Of a DNA stretch of 64,000 nucleotides, positions 35,107-48,300 are shown piece after piece (positions within the stretch are counted from its first letter, which is position 1; each line of letters begins with the position of its first letter). Origin of the DNA: Saccharina japonica. Lineage: Eukaryota; Sar; Phaeophyceae; Laminariales; Laminariaceae. The position numbers were made by a program, and so were the translations under genes. Location of the stretch: contig MEHQ01002397.1 of the NCBI GenBank assembly GCA_008828725.1, forward strand, positions 434,001-498,000, read 5' to 3'. The notes below the pieces were generated by a model that worked only from the letters and a program-made list of their open reading frames with translations, was not told the origin of the DNA and did no database searches.

Positions 35107-38100
35107 GTAAGCGAGTATACCCAAACAGCTGTCCTTGTTTCACGAGGGGTAGAGAAGACCATGCTGAACAACAAGCGATGACGTTTGACGTTCCTCAGTC
35201 GTCGCTCGGATAGTTTGGGCGTATTTGGCGAGTCTGCCTGTCGGTTAACGTCAAAATGGGGCGCAGGGAAAACGGAAACGGGGCCGGAAATTGGATATCA
35301 CAAATGACGCTCGTTTTCACAAACCATTCGCTGTGTGGTACGGTACCAAACTAGTTTCCGGCAGACTAACAGAAGAGGCTTCGCCAAGATGCGAAGAAAC
35401 TAACATTGGCAATTAATGTGATCGTGTGTCCCGGCCCATCCGCATGGGCGCCTACGTGTTTGATCGCGGTCCAGGTGAAAACGTGTGCCTGACTGGTTCA
35501 GACTCGCGATGCCTCGCAGGAACTACCGACGTGTGAGTGAGGTCTTTAATACGTCAAAAAACGATTAGGGACCATGTCTACTGGCGTGGTAATAGGACGC
35601 ACGGGATACACAAAGACACAACGTAGATGTTTCAATAACGTATGTGTCGTAAATGTTGACGTAGTGGGCATGAGCCGGGGCTCCCGTGAGATGTCATCCC
35701 TAAATTAAATGTCTGAGGTCTCTACGGACACCCAGACGCATGCATATCCAAATATTAGGCCTGTTATCCTCAACACCAATCTTATAGTACGTACCGGGCA
35801 TTGTAGGGTCGCGTGTTACACATCTACAGGGTATGAATTGGACAATGTGTTCATGGCCGCTAGCCTGCTAAGCTGTTCGCAACTCGTCGATCTAGTGGAT
35901 ATGTTTGGATAACAATGAACAGTCAGTATCTACCCTGTTGGTGCTTATGTCTTGTCGGAGCACCCCCTGTTGATGAAGTCGAATACCTCGAGCGAAATGT
36001 AGCGCCGACGTCGTATGTGAACTGCGCATGCTAGCCGTCCGACTATTATGACGCACTACACTCACGGTGGTTGGATATTTCGGCCGTTCCGGGGCTGTTC
36101 TCGGATATGTTCTGGATCTGTTCCACCAATGTACCATGCATCGTAAGCTAAAGCTACCTCACACTTGATTCTCCTTTCAACCATTGCCCCGATTGCAGGG
36201 ACCTCTCGAGATGCACTATTAGAAACGAAGACAACGATGCTCTAAAGCTTTGCCTCGACACCATCGGGCGCAGCGATATTATCACCCTGTACGTTTCCCT
36301 GTTCTCCGGAGAGCCAGCAGGGACATACTCGCCTCTCCCACGTGACGCTCCTACAGTTGGCGTGCTTGCCAGAGGCTCCCAACCAATCATGGCACCTTAG
36401 AAAAATCTTACACCCGGATTACTAAACATGTAAACGTATGTAGTACTCTATACTGTAGTATGTTTTAGACAAGCACGAGGTACATGTCGCGACTGCACAT
36501 TGCCTATATAATGACCCGGCGCGAGAGCTGGCTTTCCCTCATCCCGATCAGGGCTCCAAACGTACAAGTTGATATTGTTGACAATAGCGGGTCGTTTGAA
36601 GTTCGAAGTGGAGTCTGCAAATGTTTCCCCACGATATTCACGTTCGAAGGTTTTTGTTATGTGGACTGTTGTCGGTGTTTGAATCGCCCGGTACTGCTGA
36701 TCATTGGATATCATTTGTTTGTGCTTGTTATTGTACTCTTGGTAGGGTATTCCGTCCATACAATTTAGCTAATTTGATGCTGTCGTGGATACTGGAGGCA
36801 TAGACACAGGGGTGATACACAACAACACAGCGTAACCCGCTACCCTCGGGGAAGTGCGATCCTCATACTCTACCTTGTAACGACTTCGCTCGGTTGGCGC
36901 CAATACGGGGTTGGAACAGCCGGCTTCATTTGAACGAGATGGACACCATCGCGACCGACACCTTCCAGAACATGCCGTCTCTTCTTAACTTGTGAGTGAG
37001 CTAATGAGGATGAAACGCATCTCGAGCCGAGGATATACACTCCGAGTGCACGGCGTCACGCGTTGCTCCTCCTGCTATTGATACATCTGATAAACACCCG
37101 CTGGCGATAGATAACTCATCTTCTTGGAGGTAGTACCACCGCGCGTGTTCGCCTAACGAAACCCTACGTGTTCGCCCTAGGGTTAACTTGGGTATACAGT
37201 TGGGTTAAGTATTCCACTTACTTACCAAGCACTGGAGAAGTTTTTGGCCGAAATTATAATGGCCCCAAGGCGATTGACGGCCCGACTAAACGACAGTCTA
37301 TACCAGTTAAGAGTAGCGGTCTCCTCGAGGGGTAGAAACGAGTTGGACATTCAATACAACGTTTGGCATCGACAGGCTGTTTATCCCCAAGAACCGAAAC
37401 AAATCGATGAATGTACCCAAGACACCGCACTAAACGGTTACGGATATTTTGCTGGGTGTCAACAATATACAGACCGGGCCACGCTGTTGCACGCGATCCC
37501 GGAGTATCTGATATACTGGTGAAGTTTGAAAAATGCTTAAATGGAGTTGAAGGGATGTTGATGAGTTCATCTTTCGACGGAATAGAGTCCTTGCTCATAG
37601 GACAAGTTCGTGTAGGTCTGGAGTGGGAAGATATCGCCAGAAAGATAGTATCGCAAATTACCCGCCGCTACAATATATAATTGAAGCACTGCATGTGTTG
37701 GTGGATTCTGTATTGTCGTTGATACTTGTGGCAGTCACTGGAACCCCAAACCTATGTTGCGCTGGATCGTTTGCGTGCTTAAAGGGTTTCTAGAGGTCTT
37801 CTCGGGCAAATTTCATCACGGGGACACGTTTCTCACTGAGTACCCAGGTACCTGCCCGAAACACCCGGCGGGTGTTTGGACACATCCTGACCCGGTGACG
37901 GGTGGAACCCGTCCGGGTAAACCCGCAGGGTACCCAGATGGTAAACTAGCCGATAGCACACATGCCACAGACACACGTGTGTCCTTAAGACGAACGCATG
38001 CATGCCAAGATGTTGAATCGCGCGGCGGAACGAAACAACGCTTGGTCCAACCGGTAGCAGGCAATAGCCAGTGTATGTTTTCCCACTTCAACGGTACATG

Positions 38101-41100
38101 TGTGTGTTCTTCGTATGAAACCGTTATTTTAACCCGTCGATATGTAGCACACCCAATGTCCTTGCCGATTGTTCGTACTAGAGAGGTACCAGGTATGTGG
38201 CGACAAACAACACGACACAGTGTAGCACTGAAGGCAATAGCTGATAAACGTGCAGTAGTGCTGTCGATGAACGTACGGAACAACGACTTTGGCAATGTTG
38301 TCTGTGATGAAGGCGACATAACGAGCGAACGATTGGCCAAGGCATGCGTTAAACTGAATGTTTTATCGATGGTGTGATCGTATCGGCCACAGATGGACTG
38401 CTGGGGCATGGTTGCTCATAATCCCTGCATGTCTCAGCAATCTAAAAAGGAGCATTATATCGGAATACTACGGCGATTAAGTAGACAATAACTGAACCGA
38501 CTCAACATAGCAGAACACATGCCGCTTTTCTGCGTGACTTCGTATACGACGACTGAACGAATTGCGACGCTTGTGTACGACGTGTACAGGCTAGCACGTC
38601 TACAACATGCTCCACCTGTAGACGTTTTAAGAATGTGCATTTATTTGCTGCTCATGAATTCCATCAGCATGATGCAATATCTCTATAATTGTTGATGAAG
38701 TTGTATGCATATTATTCTCCAGGTGGATTTACCAGAACTCCTTAATCTCGCTGGGCGCCGGGCTCTTCGAAGAATTGGGGTCTCTTCAGAGTTTGTGAGT
38801 GGAATATATGGCTTGAATAACTTGTAGTATTGACTGACTATAAGCAGCAGTTATCGGCTTTTGGGGGTTCGAGGTGTTGTTACCTACGTGGGAAATGTTC
38901 GCGGTTGTATATTTATATGCAAGAGAGACGTTTCGGTTTAGCTCTGATTCTTCATGGTTTCAAATGTTATGGTTGGATACTGGATGGTCCCACATACCCC
39001 GAGATAGGGTTCCTTTGTGCAGTTCAATACTATCCTGATGCGATGTTTCTTTTTGTTTGTCGCTCCGTTAACGTGTTTGTGCGGTGGGGACAGGCAGCTG
39101 AACGACAACGATATTGCAACCATCGATGCCGACGCTTTCCGAGGCTTAGGGTCTCTTCAAACGCTGTGAGTGAGCTACGTATTTACTGCGACGATATCGT
39201 TGACGAACAGTCTGACGCGGTGCTCGTGTAATCGCTTTCAACATTTCATTCCTGCCAATCGAGTACTAAATGCGCCGAGATCTTGGCTTCTGTCTCATTG
39301 CGAACAATAGTTTTGAGGGCAAATAGCCGCCCCCCTAGTGATAATGAAACACTGGCGAATGTATTGTCAAAACAACATAGAGCTGCCCGTGGGGATTGAA
39401 TGCCCAACCGAAGACACGTTTTCTCGAGTTACAAGTAGAGGTTGCATCCAGGGGGGGCGGGTATATCGTCAAGGTTACAAGAATATTGATAACATCCCGG
39501 TAGATACACGAATTGATAAAAGTGTTACCAAGACTTTGATCCCTTTGTTTTACGTTACCCGCCCCCGCACCTTCGCCAAGCGCGTTTGTCCACCCTCTAC
39601 CAAACCGCCGACTACGCACTGCGTGAAACCGCAGAAGAAAAGACGCTGGCAGTACGTCGAACTACAATGCCGACAAGCGTAAATCATCCAAATACGATAT
39701 AGTCGATGTCGAACATATCAAAGTTAATTTTTAACCGTAGAAATACCCTTCTCGTTTACACAGAAGTTTGCATGACCAAGTAGTTCAATCACGCGACGCG
39801 ACACAAACGTAGTACCAAGTACACTGTTGAGTGGAGCATAGCGCCGATTATCCGAGGATCATAACTTGCAGCCGCCACCGAATACATTGTTTTTAAGGCA
39901 GCGGCCAAAAACAGGTACACCTGGTCCGTTCGGAGCCAAAAACAGGTACATACTAAAATAAAGTTAAAACCGCACCCCACGAACCTGCCGTTCCTTGCAC
40001 CGCAAAGTAGAGTTTTTTCATGTTCTTCGTGCTCGCCCGGAGGCTAAGCATACGATTAGCTGCAATTAATAGTACGAAGAACGAACGCCTGCTGCTGTAT
40101 TCTCCCTTTCTACCTTGCGACACTTCTGATATGCCAAGTCAGCCCCAATCCCGAAGGGGAGCCTTCTATCTCGTATTATTTCGGCGGAGGTGTGCAGGCG
40201 GATATGTGTGTCGCTCGAGTGGCGTGTAGTGCGAGGTGCGAAGGGAGGAGGGGTTCTCCGTGTACGTCGGCATTTGTATAGGAGGCATAGGATGGAACTA
40301 TGAAGGACCTCTGATTGGCTTAAAAACGGCAAATAAAAACGGTGAAAGTCAAGCAGAGTAGACAAAATCAGGTATACCTGGGTTTTAAAGAGGCAAAAAC
40401 AGGTGCAACGAGTTTTGGACCAATGGCAGGGCACGTGGAGTGCGTTCTTGACTTCTTGAGTTTAAGTATGTACCTGTTTTTTGCCGCGAACGGACTAGGT
40501 ATACCTGTTTTTGGCCGTTACCCTTTTATTTATCATGATATGGGTTGTAGCATGAACACCCTTTACACTCAATACTTCCGACGAACGTAAGGAGCAACAA
40601 TTTGGTGGAACACTGTTCTTCAAAGGGCCACACAATGATCCAACCCCTGATTGAAGCAAAAGTGAGGTAGCATCGCGAAACAAGGGAGTTGTTCAAATAC
40701 ACCTGGACTACTCGTCCATAGTTCATCAAAATCGTGACATGTCTCAGAAAAGACAAACAATCCTATCGGACTAATACTCCTAGAGCATGACAGCGATTCA
40801 GTAAACGATTGCGGAATCGGCTACTAAATAGCTTACTTTACCTGAAATACTTCGAATCTGCGGGACTTCATTAATGGCAAATTTTCCAAGTGTGAACAAT
40901 ATTTTACAGACAAAGCACGATTATGGGAGATACCACGTCTACACATTTTCCACTTCTAGACCTTTAAACAAAAAATTGCGTACGAACACGGTCTGCTCAC
41001 GTACTCCATCAACCTAATTGGGACCCCGACACTTTAACTAAAACACCCTGACACATCGACTAAAGTAATGAGAAATTTTGTGTCAAAAACCGACTACGGG

Positions 41101-44100
41101 CAGCGTGGGCTCCCAGTAGTACGAAGTACTATCATGTTGCGCGCGTCCCGTGCAACTCCTGGCAGTGCAGCTATTGTACCTGGGACACCAACCATTGTAT
41201 GGTATCGTCCCCGAGTCACGCAGCGCCCGATTCTGTAAACGTCACTTGATGTTCGTCAATTTCCGCCTCCGACGCCCCAGGAGAGTGGGCATGATATATC
41301 TGTCAATCTTCAACAATTAATTTCTTGCGTGCGATTCTTTAGGTTGCTATACGGAAATGCGCTGACCACACTGGACGGCGGGCTCTTCGACGGCTTAGAT
41401 TCTCTTCTTGACTTGTGAGTAGTTGTATCTGGTTTGCTACTTTGAAGTATTCACTTTACGTACGGTCTAAATGTTTAGGGTCGTCGGCTTTTGGGGTGCT
41501 ACTACTCTTGGTAGTAATGCGCTTAGGTGGTTGCATTTCTTGATGCAGAGGGGGGTTGTCGCCAGTTCTCCAATTTGAGGCTGGCGTAGGTGATTATTGG
41601 AAAACCCCACGAAACACGTGATGTCGTACGCCAACGCAGGCAGGCACTGATACCATACGTTGACTTTTGACGTACGTCGCCCCTTTGGCGTTTTTGGCTG
41701 GTGGGAGCAGACAGATGAACAACAACGCCATTGGAGACGTCGATGCTGATGCTTTCCTGGGCATGGGGTCTCTCCAAACACTGTGAGTAGGCTGTAAACT
41801 GTGAGGATATCAGTAGTTTCGACACCGACAATATGATACGGAAACCACACTTTGACACGTTGCCCGGGCTGCCGCTACAAATCCCTTGCCTGCTGACAAC
41901 TTTGGGTTCCATACTGTGAGGGTAGTTGACGCGAGTATTGGAGTCGCCGAAACCCATGCTCAATATTGATGCTTACCGGAATTCGGGGACAAATTGAAGC
42001 CCCTTTATGTGTATCAAGCACTGGGGACATAGTTGCCAAAACGATATTAAGTTGGACGCTTTGATCGAGTGCCTCAACGAAACCAAGTTTATTGCCGTTG
42101 CAAGTAAAGGCGCATCCGGGTAGGGCACATTGGTCGGGTGCCGCCTCTCCTGTTTGGTTTTTGTCATTGTGTCGTTGGTACCTACTAAAATATGTTCGTA
42201 CATTAGCAGCAACAACAATATTGCCCTGCATATGTAAACTTGGAAGATCTTAGACCTACAACATACCCGCTTCTATGATACATAATGTTACGAAGTCAAA
42301 ATATACCTGTATTTTTCAGCAAAACACATCAGAAGGATTAGCAAATGCACTGTTGAAAGCAAAACATGTGAAACAAATATCTAGCACCCGGAAAATGGAA
42401 ACGCAAAATCCTGGAATTAACATGTGACTGTCCAGCTGAAGGTATTAATGCTGTGCGATGAACCACTCGTCCTACATTTGGTTTTCCCATGAACGGATGG
42501 ATGCGTTCCTAGACACTTCAATGCGCGGAACAGTTTGTTTCTAAAACGAAAAAACGAAAACTGCGCTCTCTCCCGGAACGCGATGCAAGCACGCCCGAGG
42601 TCGAGCAAGTTGGCCCACGAAAAGGATACAAGGCACCGGTTGATGAACCTAGTCCAGCAGAGCTATCCAAATATCTACATGCATCGCTCAGAACGTCGTT
42701 TGAAAATGAAATTGTCTTGCTCACAGCTAACCTCCACATCATCACTGTTTGTACATGTTTTTTATTTACAGAGTTGAAAAAAAATGGCTGTCGATGGAGC
42801 TCGACATTTTTGCATGCCACGGTAGAGGTACACTGGTTTTTCGTTCCTACGGTAGTCATTTGAGGAGCTTTAAACCTCACCCGACAACCGTTTTTCGAAT
42901 AAAGCAAAAGCGCTATCTGAATACTAATCCCGTGGCCGAACGTATTAACGAAAACAAAATGCAACGCAATAATTATTTCCGACGAATTTAGTTAAGGACC
43001 CCCGTCATCCAAAAATAATATAGGCCAAGCTACAGTAGTATACCTCTATCGTAATACGCGTCGGTAGGGTTGGCGAAAATTGCTGGTATTTTAGTTTTTT
43101 GTTTCAAAAATATTTCTAGTACCAGTCGTCTTTCGCGCGAACCAAAAATGAGCCTAAACTGTTTATAGCACACCATGGACACTTCCCATTTATAGTCTAT
43201 TTTGTCTAAAATTATTTTCGGATGCTGCCTATCAATCGGAATTGCCCAACCAAATTATTTCGGTTCAAGTATATTCATTGGAATTGTCCGGGTAATTGAT
43301 TTTGGTTGCTGTCTACTAATTGGAATTGTCCAGACAATTTCGTTTTTGTGCTGACCATTTGAAATAAATTGCCTGGGTAATGGTTTGTATCATTCATATT
43401 TCAATAGTCTGTTGTCGCTACAATTGAATTCAGGTGCTGTCTATCAGTTGGATTTGCCCAACCAACCAATTGCTTTCAATTGAAGTATACAAATTGGAAT
43501 TGTCCGGGCAACTGATCTTGGGTGCTGTCTACTGAAATGAATTGTGCCTACAATTGATTTCGGGTGCTGTCTACTAGTTGGAATTGCCGAGTCAATTGAT
43601 TTCGAGAACGTCAATTAAATGCAATTGTCGAACTACAGATAGCTTCTTCGGGAAATAAAAAAAAACGGAATACATTACTTTTTCGAACACTACATATATC
43701 GATATGACGGCATCGCCAAGGGGAACACATCGGTGAAAATAGTTTTGGCGTACGAGTTGTAGTTCGCGAGATATATGGTCATATTGATATTCCTTAGGGA
43801 GGCATTATTCCATAGGGGATAGCTTTCCTGCAGTAATTCCATAGTAAAACCAATCTAATAGTATTCAGGCCATATATCGGTCAATACGCCGACTAATCCG
43901 ACTTTAGAAGTCTTGATAAGATCGCACCAACAAGGGGAAGACGTCCATGTCAGGTTTTTGCTTCCTGCGAGCCTATCAGGCTGTGGTAAGAACTGCCTGC
44001 CAAATTACTGGGAAAATGTATCGAGCGAATTTGAAACCTTAGGGGAAAAAATACACTTCGCGGAAATCACTTTTGCACCATAAATGAAAACGAGCTGAAA

Positions 44101-45291
44101 AACTAAATTTGGTAGGGATGTTCTTCATAACCATACAAAAAAACGACATGATGGCCCTTTTATTTTCGATTTTTTTCGTCTGTAATGTTGGTTCAAAGTT
44201 CCCGGGGAAAAAAACGAAACGTTAAAATGTACCTCATTCACCAAAACATTATTTTTTCAACAAAGCCCATCATGTCGTTTTTTTGTATGGTCATGACGAA
44301 CAACCCTGCCAAATTTCGTCTTTCAACTCGTTTTCATTTATGGTGCAAAAGTCTGAAGATGAAATCCTCCTGCTCTTGCTGGAACCAGCTCGTATTGAAT
44401 GGAATTGCCCGCGCAATTAGTTTAGAAATTTGTCAAATTATAGGAATTGACAGCACAATTGGTTGAGAAGGATGCCAAACAAATGCAATTGCCAGCACTA
44501 TTTCAATTCCATTTGCGCAAATTAAATGGAATTGCCAGCACAATTTATTTGGGAGGATGTCAATTGAAAGGAATTGCCAGCACACTTTATTTAGAGGGGT
44601 GTCAATTAATTAGAATTGTCAGCACAATTTATATAGGAGAATATAAATTAAAGGGCAATGCCCAAACCAGGTATACTTGATCCATTTGAGCCAAAATCAG
44701 GTATTTACTAAAACTAAGTATAAAACGCACGCCACGAACGGTTTTTTCAGGACTTTTTGGCTGTGAGAAAAAAAAAACTTTGTATTTGAGCCTGAACAGC
44801 AGAATGAAAGCGAATGGATATGTGGATCCTCCAAACTCTTAAAAAATGTTTCATGTTATGCCCAGCACGGGTATTAATATCTCTACTGTAGTATGTTTTC
44901 ATTGCTTTCGTGACCACACTCACTCATACGACGTGTATATAGTCGTAGCCACATTGTGGCGATGTCTTCGTGTCGGGCGTATAGGAGACACTGCACGTGG
45001 GGCCTCTGATTGGCTCAAAATTCGACAAAATCGTTTGAAAGCTAAACGAAGTAGACCAATCCAAGTGTACCTGACCCTCTCATGCCAAAATCAGGTACGA
45101 TGTGAGGCTGGCCAATGACAGGTGTCCTAGCGTGTGATTTATACTTGGTAATAGTGTAGTACCTGTTTTTGACACCAAAGTCACCAAGTGTACCTAATTT
45201 TGGCTAAAACCCCAAATTAAATGGAATTGCCAGCAACATTGGCACCGCAAAAAAATTGCAATTGTCCATTAGCGTTTCTCGTACAATATAA

Positions 45292-45327
<36 letters not shown>

Positions 45328-48300
45328 CTTCACATTAAACTCGTTTCAGTTACTAATCCCTACAGTCTGATCTAGCAAGATCACAGCCCGTGGTCACAAA
45401 AGTGCTAGAGCCATCAGAGAATCCTAAAGAACACGCACACTTAGCAGGGAAAGGATACACCAGTCCGAAGGGGTACACCTAAAAATCCCTACAGCATGTT
45501 ATGCGTGTCCAAAACTGAACTACACGCCCGCAATCTCCATTCGACTACAGCAAGCATCGCCCCCCCCCCCCCCCTCCCACTCTTTACCAATGAATTTGCC
45601 GACTACAACGTAACTACTGTCTGAAGTGCTGTCTGTACTAAAACATACGGTAGGCGTGGGAACAAGATGGAGCACGCAGCTGCTGTCTGAAGTGCTGCCG
45701 GAATGACAGTCCGCGGGCACACAGTGAAAAACAACAGCCAACCAAAGCCATCACGTCAATTGACAATTGCCCGAATCTATCCTGAACGTCTGTGTTAGGC
45801 ACAGCATTAAAAACATCGACACTGATTAGGAATCGTTCCACATTGAAGGGGTCTTCCACGATCAGGCACACAATGAAGGCACCCGGGGTGTCCGCGCCAT
45901 CTCTGCCGCGTCTCTCTACAAAACCAGTGACGTCATCCACACAGACCCAACAACGAATATCAGGGGAAAACAAACGAAAAAAACAAAAATGATTGCCCGT
46001 TCGTCACGGGTCGATGTCGTCCGTGCTCCGGATGGCTGCTCCGCGCTGCTGTGCTGCTGCTGCGGCGTGCTGCTGTGATCCGGCGCGCCGCTCCGGTGCC
46101 ACTTGGCCAGTTCTAGCACGACCACACTCGACCTGCTCCGTCCGTACTCGCTCTCGTTGTTGTCCTTCCCAGTCGGCTCCTCGCTTTCTCCCTCGTTGCA
46201 CTCAGGGTGCTTGGTCTTGAAAATAGAATTTCTCGCGCTGAAGGGATTGACCAGTCCAATCAACAGCTCGTGGACACACGCTCCCTCCTCCTTTGATGGC
46301 GAAGCCAGGTTACTGAGACAGTACAGCTCCCTCTAGCAAACACACCTAGAACCGTGTACATAGTGTCCGTCCACCTTTTTGATGGCGTCTGCCTCCGCGC
46401 ACAAAAGTGAGATGGACATTGCTGTCTACACCGACGGCCAAAAAGGCCCGTGCATCTGAACTTTTGCGCCTAACGCACCAGTGCCGATCCAACTCTACCG
46501 CTGCACACGCTTCGCGGCGGGTGCGCAGCAGCAAGAAGGTATCGGTCCGCTTGAGGGTGAGCCTAGCCTTGCTCGCTAGAAAGACCCCCCCCCTCGCTAT
46601 GGGCCATGCCAAAGCAAAAACTTTGCCGAGGCAGCGAGGGGAAGAAGGGCAGATGGGAAATAAAATTTCAGTAGACTATGGGTTCTACAATAGGATTTCG
46701 TTGGAAACTGTTGTGAATAGCAATTCCTTCGACCATTTCGTAATGTAGATGGGTGTATATTGAAATATATTGGGTGGACGATAGGGCCTGGGGCGTGTCT
46801 GTTAATAGAAATTATCTGGACCATAGAGGTCAATGTGTTTCAATTAACTGGACTTGGCCACCACAATTGCCAGTCAATCGTAATATATACGTACATAGGA
46901 AACCATTAATTTACAATTAGGCTATTGTCTACTGTCCAGGGTGTGATTTACAGACGATAACTGACTGAACTTGTAACATCACTCATTATACATACAGCAA
47001 TAAAACTTTTAAAATTACAAAATTAGGAATTAAAAGTTTAGTATCTCAGACATCGAACTGCTGTACTCTACGTATGTCATACGTATATCACATTACTAAT
47101 GTACATGAACACGTAGGAGTATGAAATAGCGTATCATACGTACCTGGTGGGTTTGAGTACTCGTACGTATATATAAAATAGCATTAGCCAAGAATAGGTG
47201 TACCTTCGCGCATTAAGCCATTTATAGGTACACTGCGTAATGTACACCGGAAACGGCTTCCTGGCCCGCCTGATATTTTGCCTGCGCTCCACTGTACTGA
47301 CCTGGTACTAAACAATGGCTCAAAGTGCGTAGGTCCACCTATTAACGGCTACTCATTTCACGTATCACCTATTGTTGGCTTCAAGTGCACCTATATATGG
47401 CTCGAACGATCACTTTTCGGCAACTGCAATATAGACAGACGGCCACACCAGATGCCGGGACTGCCAACTGCCAATCAGCCGACCGTACCTGTCTTCCTCA
47501 TATATATTCACCAGCGTTTGCTATGGAATGCTGTTTCAGACCGCGCAAACGGCTGTGTAACTCAGACCCCCTAACCGCATGGAATTTCTATGTACACGTA
47601 GATATATAGATACCAACATTGCTTCTACTGTATACTGCACTAGAGTGTGTGCATTGTATTTTAAGCATAATGGTATGGAAACAATCACCATTTTTGCTGT
47701 TTTTCCGCATCGCGATCACACCCATTAGAGGCACGTGGCCCAAACGACTAATATCACATCTGGTTGACAGGTACGGTCGGCTGATTGACAGCCCCGGCAT
47801 CTACTAGTAGTGTGGCCGTCTGTCTATATTTCAGTTGCCAAAAAGTGATCGTTCGAGCCATTTCAAGGTAGACTTGAAGCCACAAATAGGTGATAAATAA
47901 AAGGGGTAGCAGATAATAGGTATACCTACGTACTTTGAGCCTTTTGTAGGTACAGATGAGCGCAATCCCAATCTCAGGCGGGACAGGAAGCCGTTAGCGG
48001 TGTACATTACGCAGTGTACCTATAATTGGCTCAAAGTGTGTTGGTATAGCAGTTATTGGCTAATGCCCTATATTAAAATGTATGGGCGTTCTATGTACGA
48101 GGTAAGTGCTGATCCCATTTGTTCATCCCGTGCACGCTGACGTCGCGGGAATAATTCAAGCGGAAATGATTTCGTTTTCAACGTGTTTTGTTTGCATGGG
48201 GTTTAGGAAATCGAGAGTTCCACGGAATGTTACGAACGGGAACGGAAAACGAAGGGAAATCTGACAGTTTATGGGACTGTTTGGATGGGAACGTGTCATC

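Larger units (their letters stand above)
43230..45265. repeat. AATTG-rich degenerate minisatellite, interrupted
   Basis: Units of about 40-45 bp of two flavours: ggaattgcccaaccaattg with gggtgctgtctacta (43230-43640), and ggaattgccagcacaattta with ggatgtcaattaa (44385-44655 and 45212-45265). It is interrupted by an inverted-repeat segment (43640-44384) and by a foldback element (44655-45208). A weak continuation is at 46680-46900. Confidence 0.75.

Noticed and set aside
37754..38409. Overlapping 207- and 197-codon open frames on opposite strands
   Set aside because: Both strands are open because of a CCCGG/ACCCG-rich tract and chance. Neither has recognisable motifs, and the location is inside an intron of gene 2.
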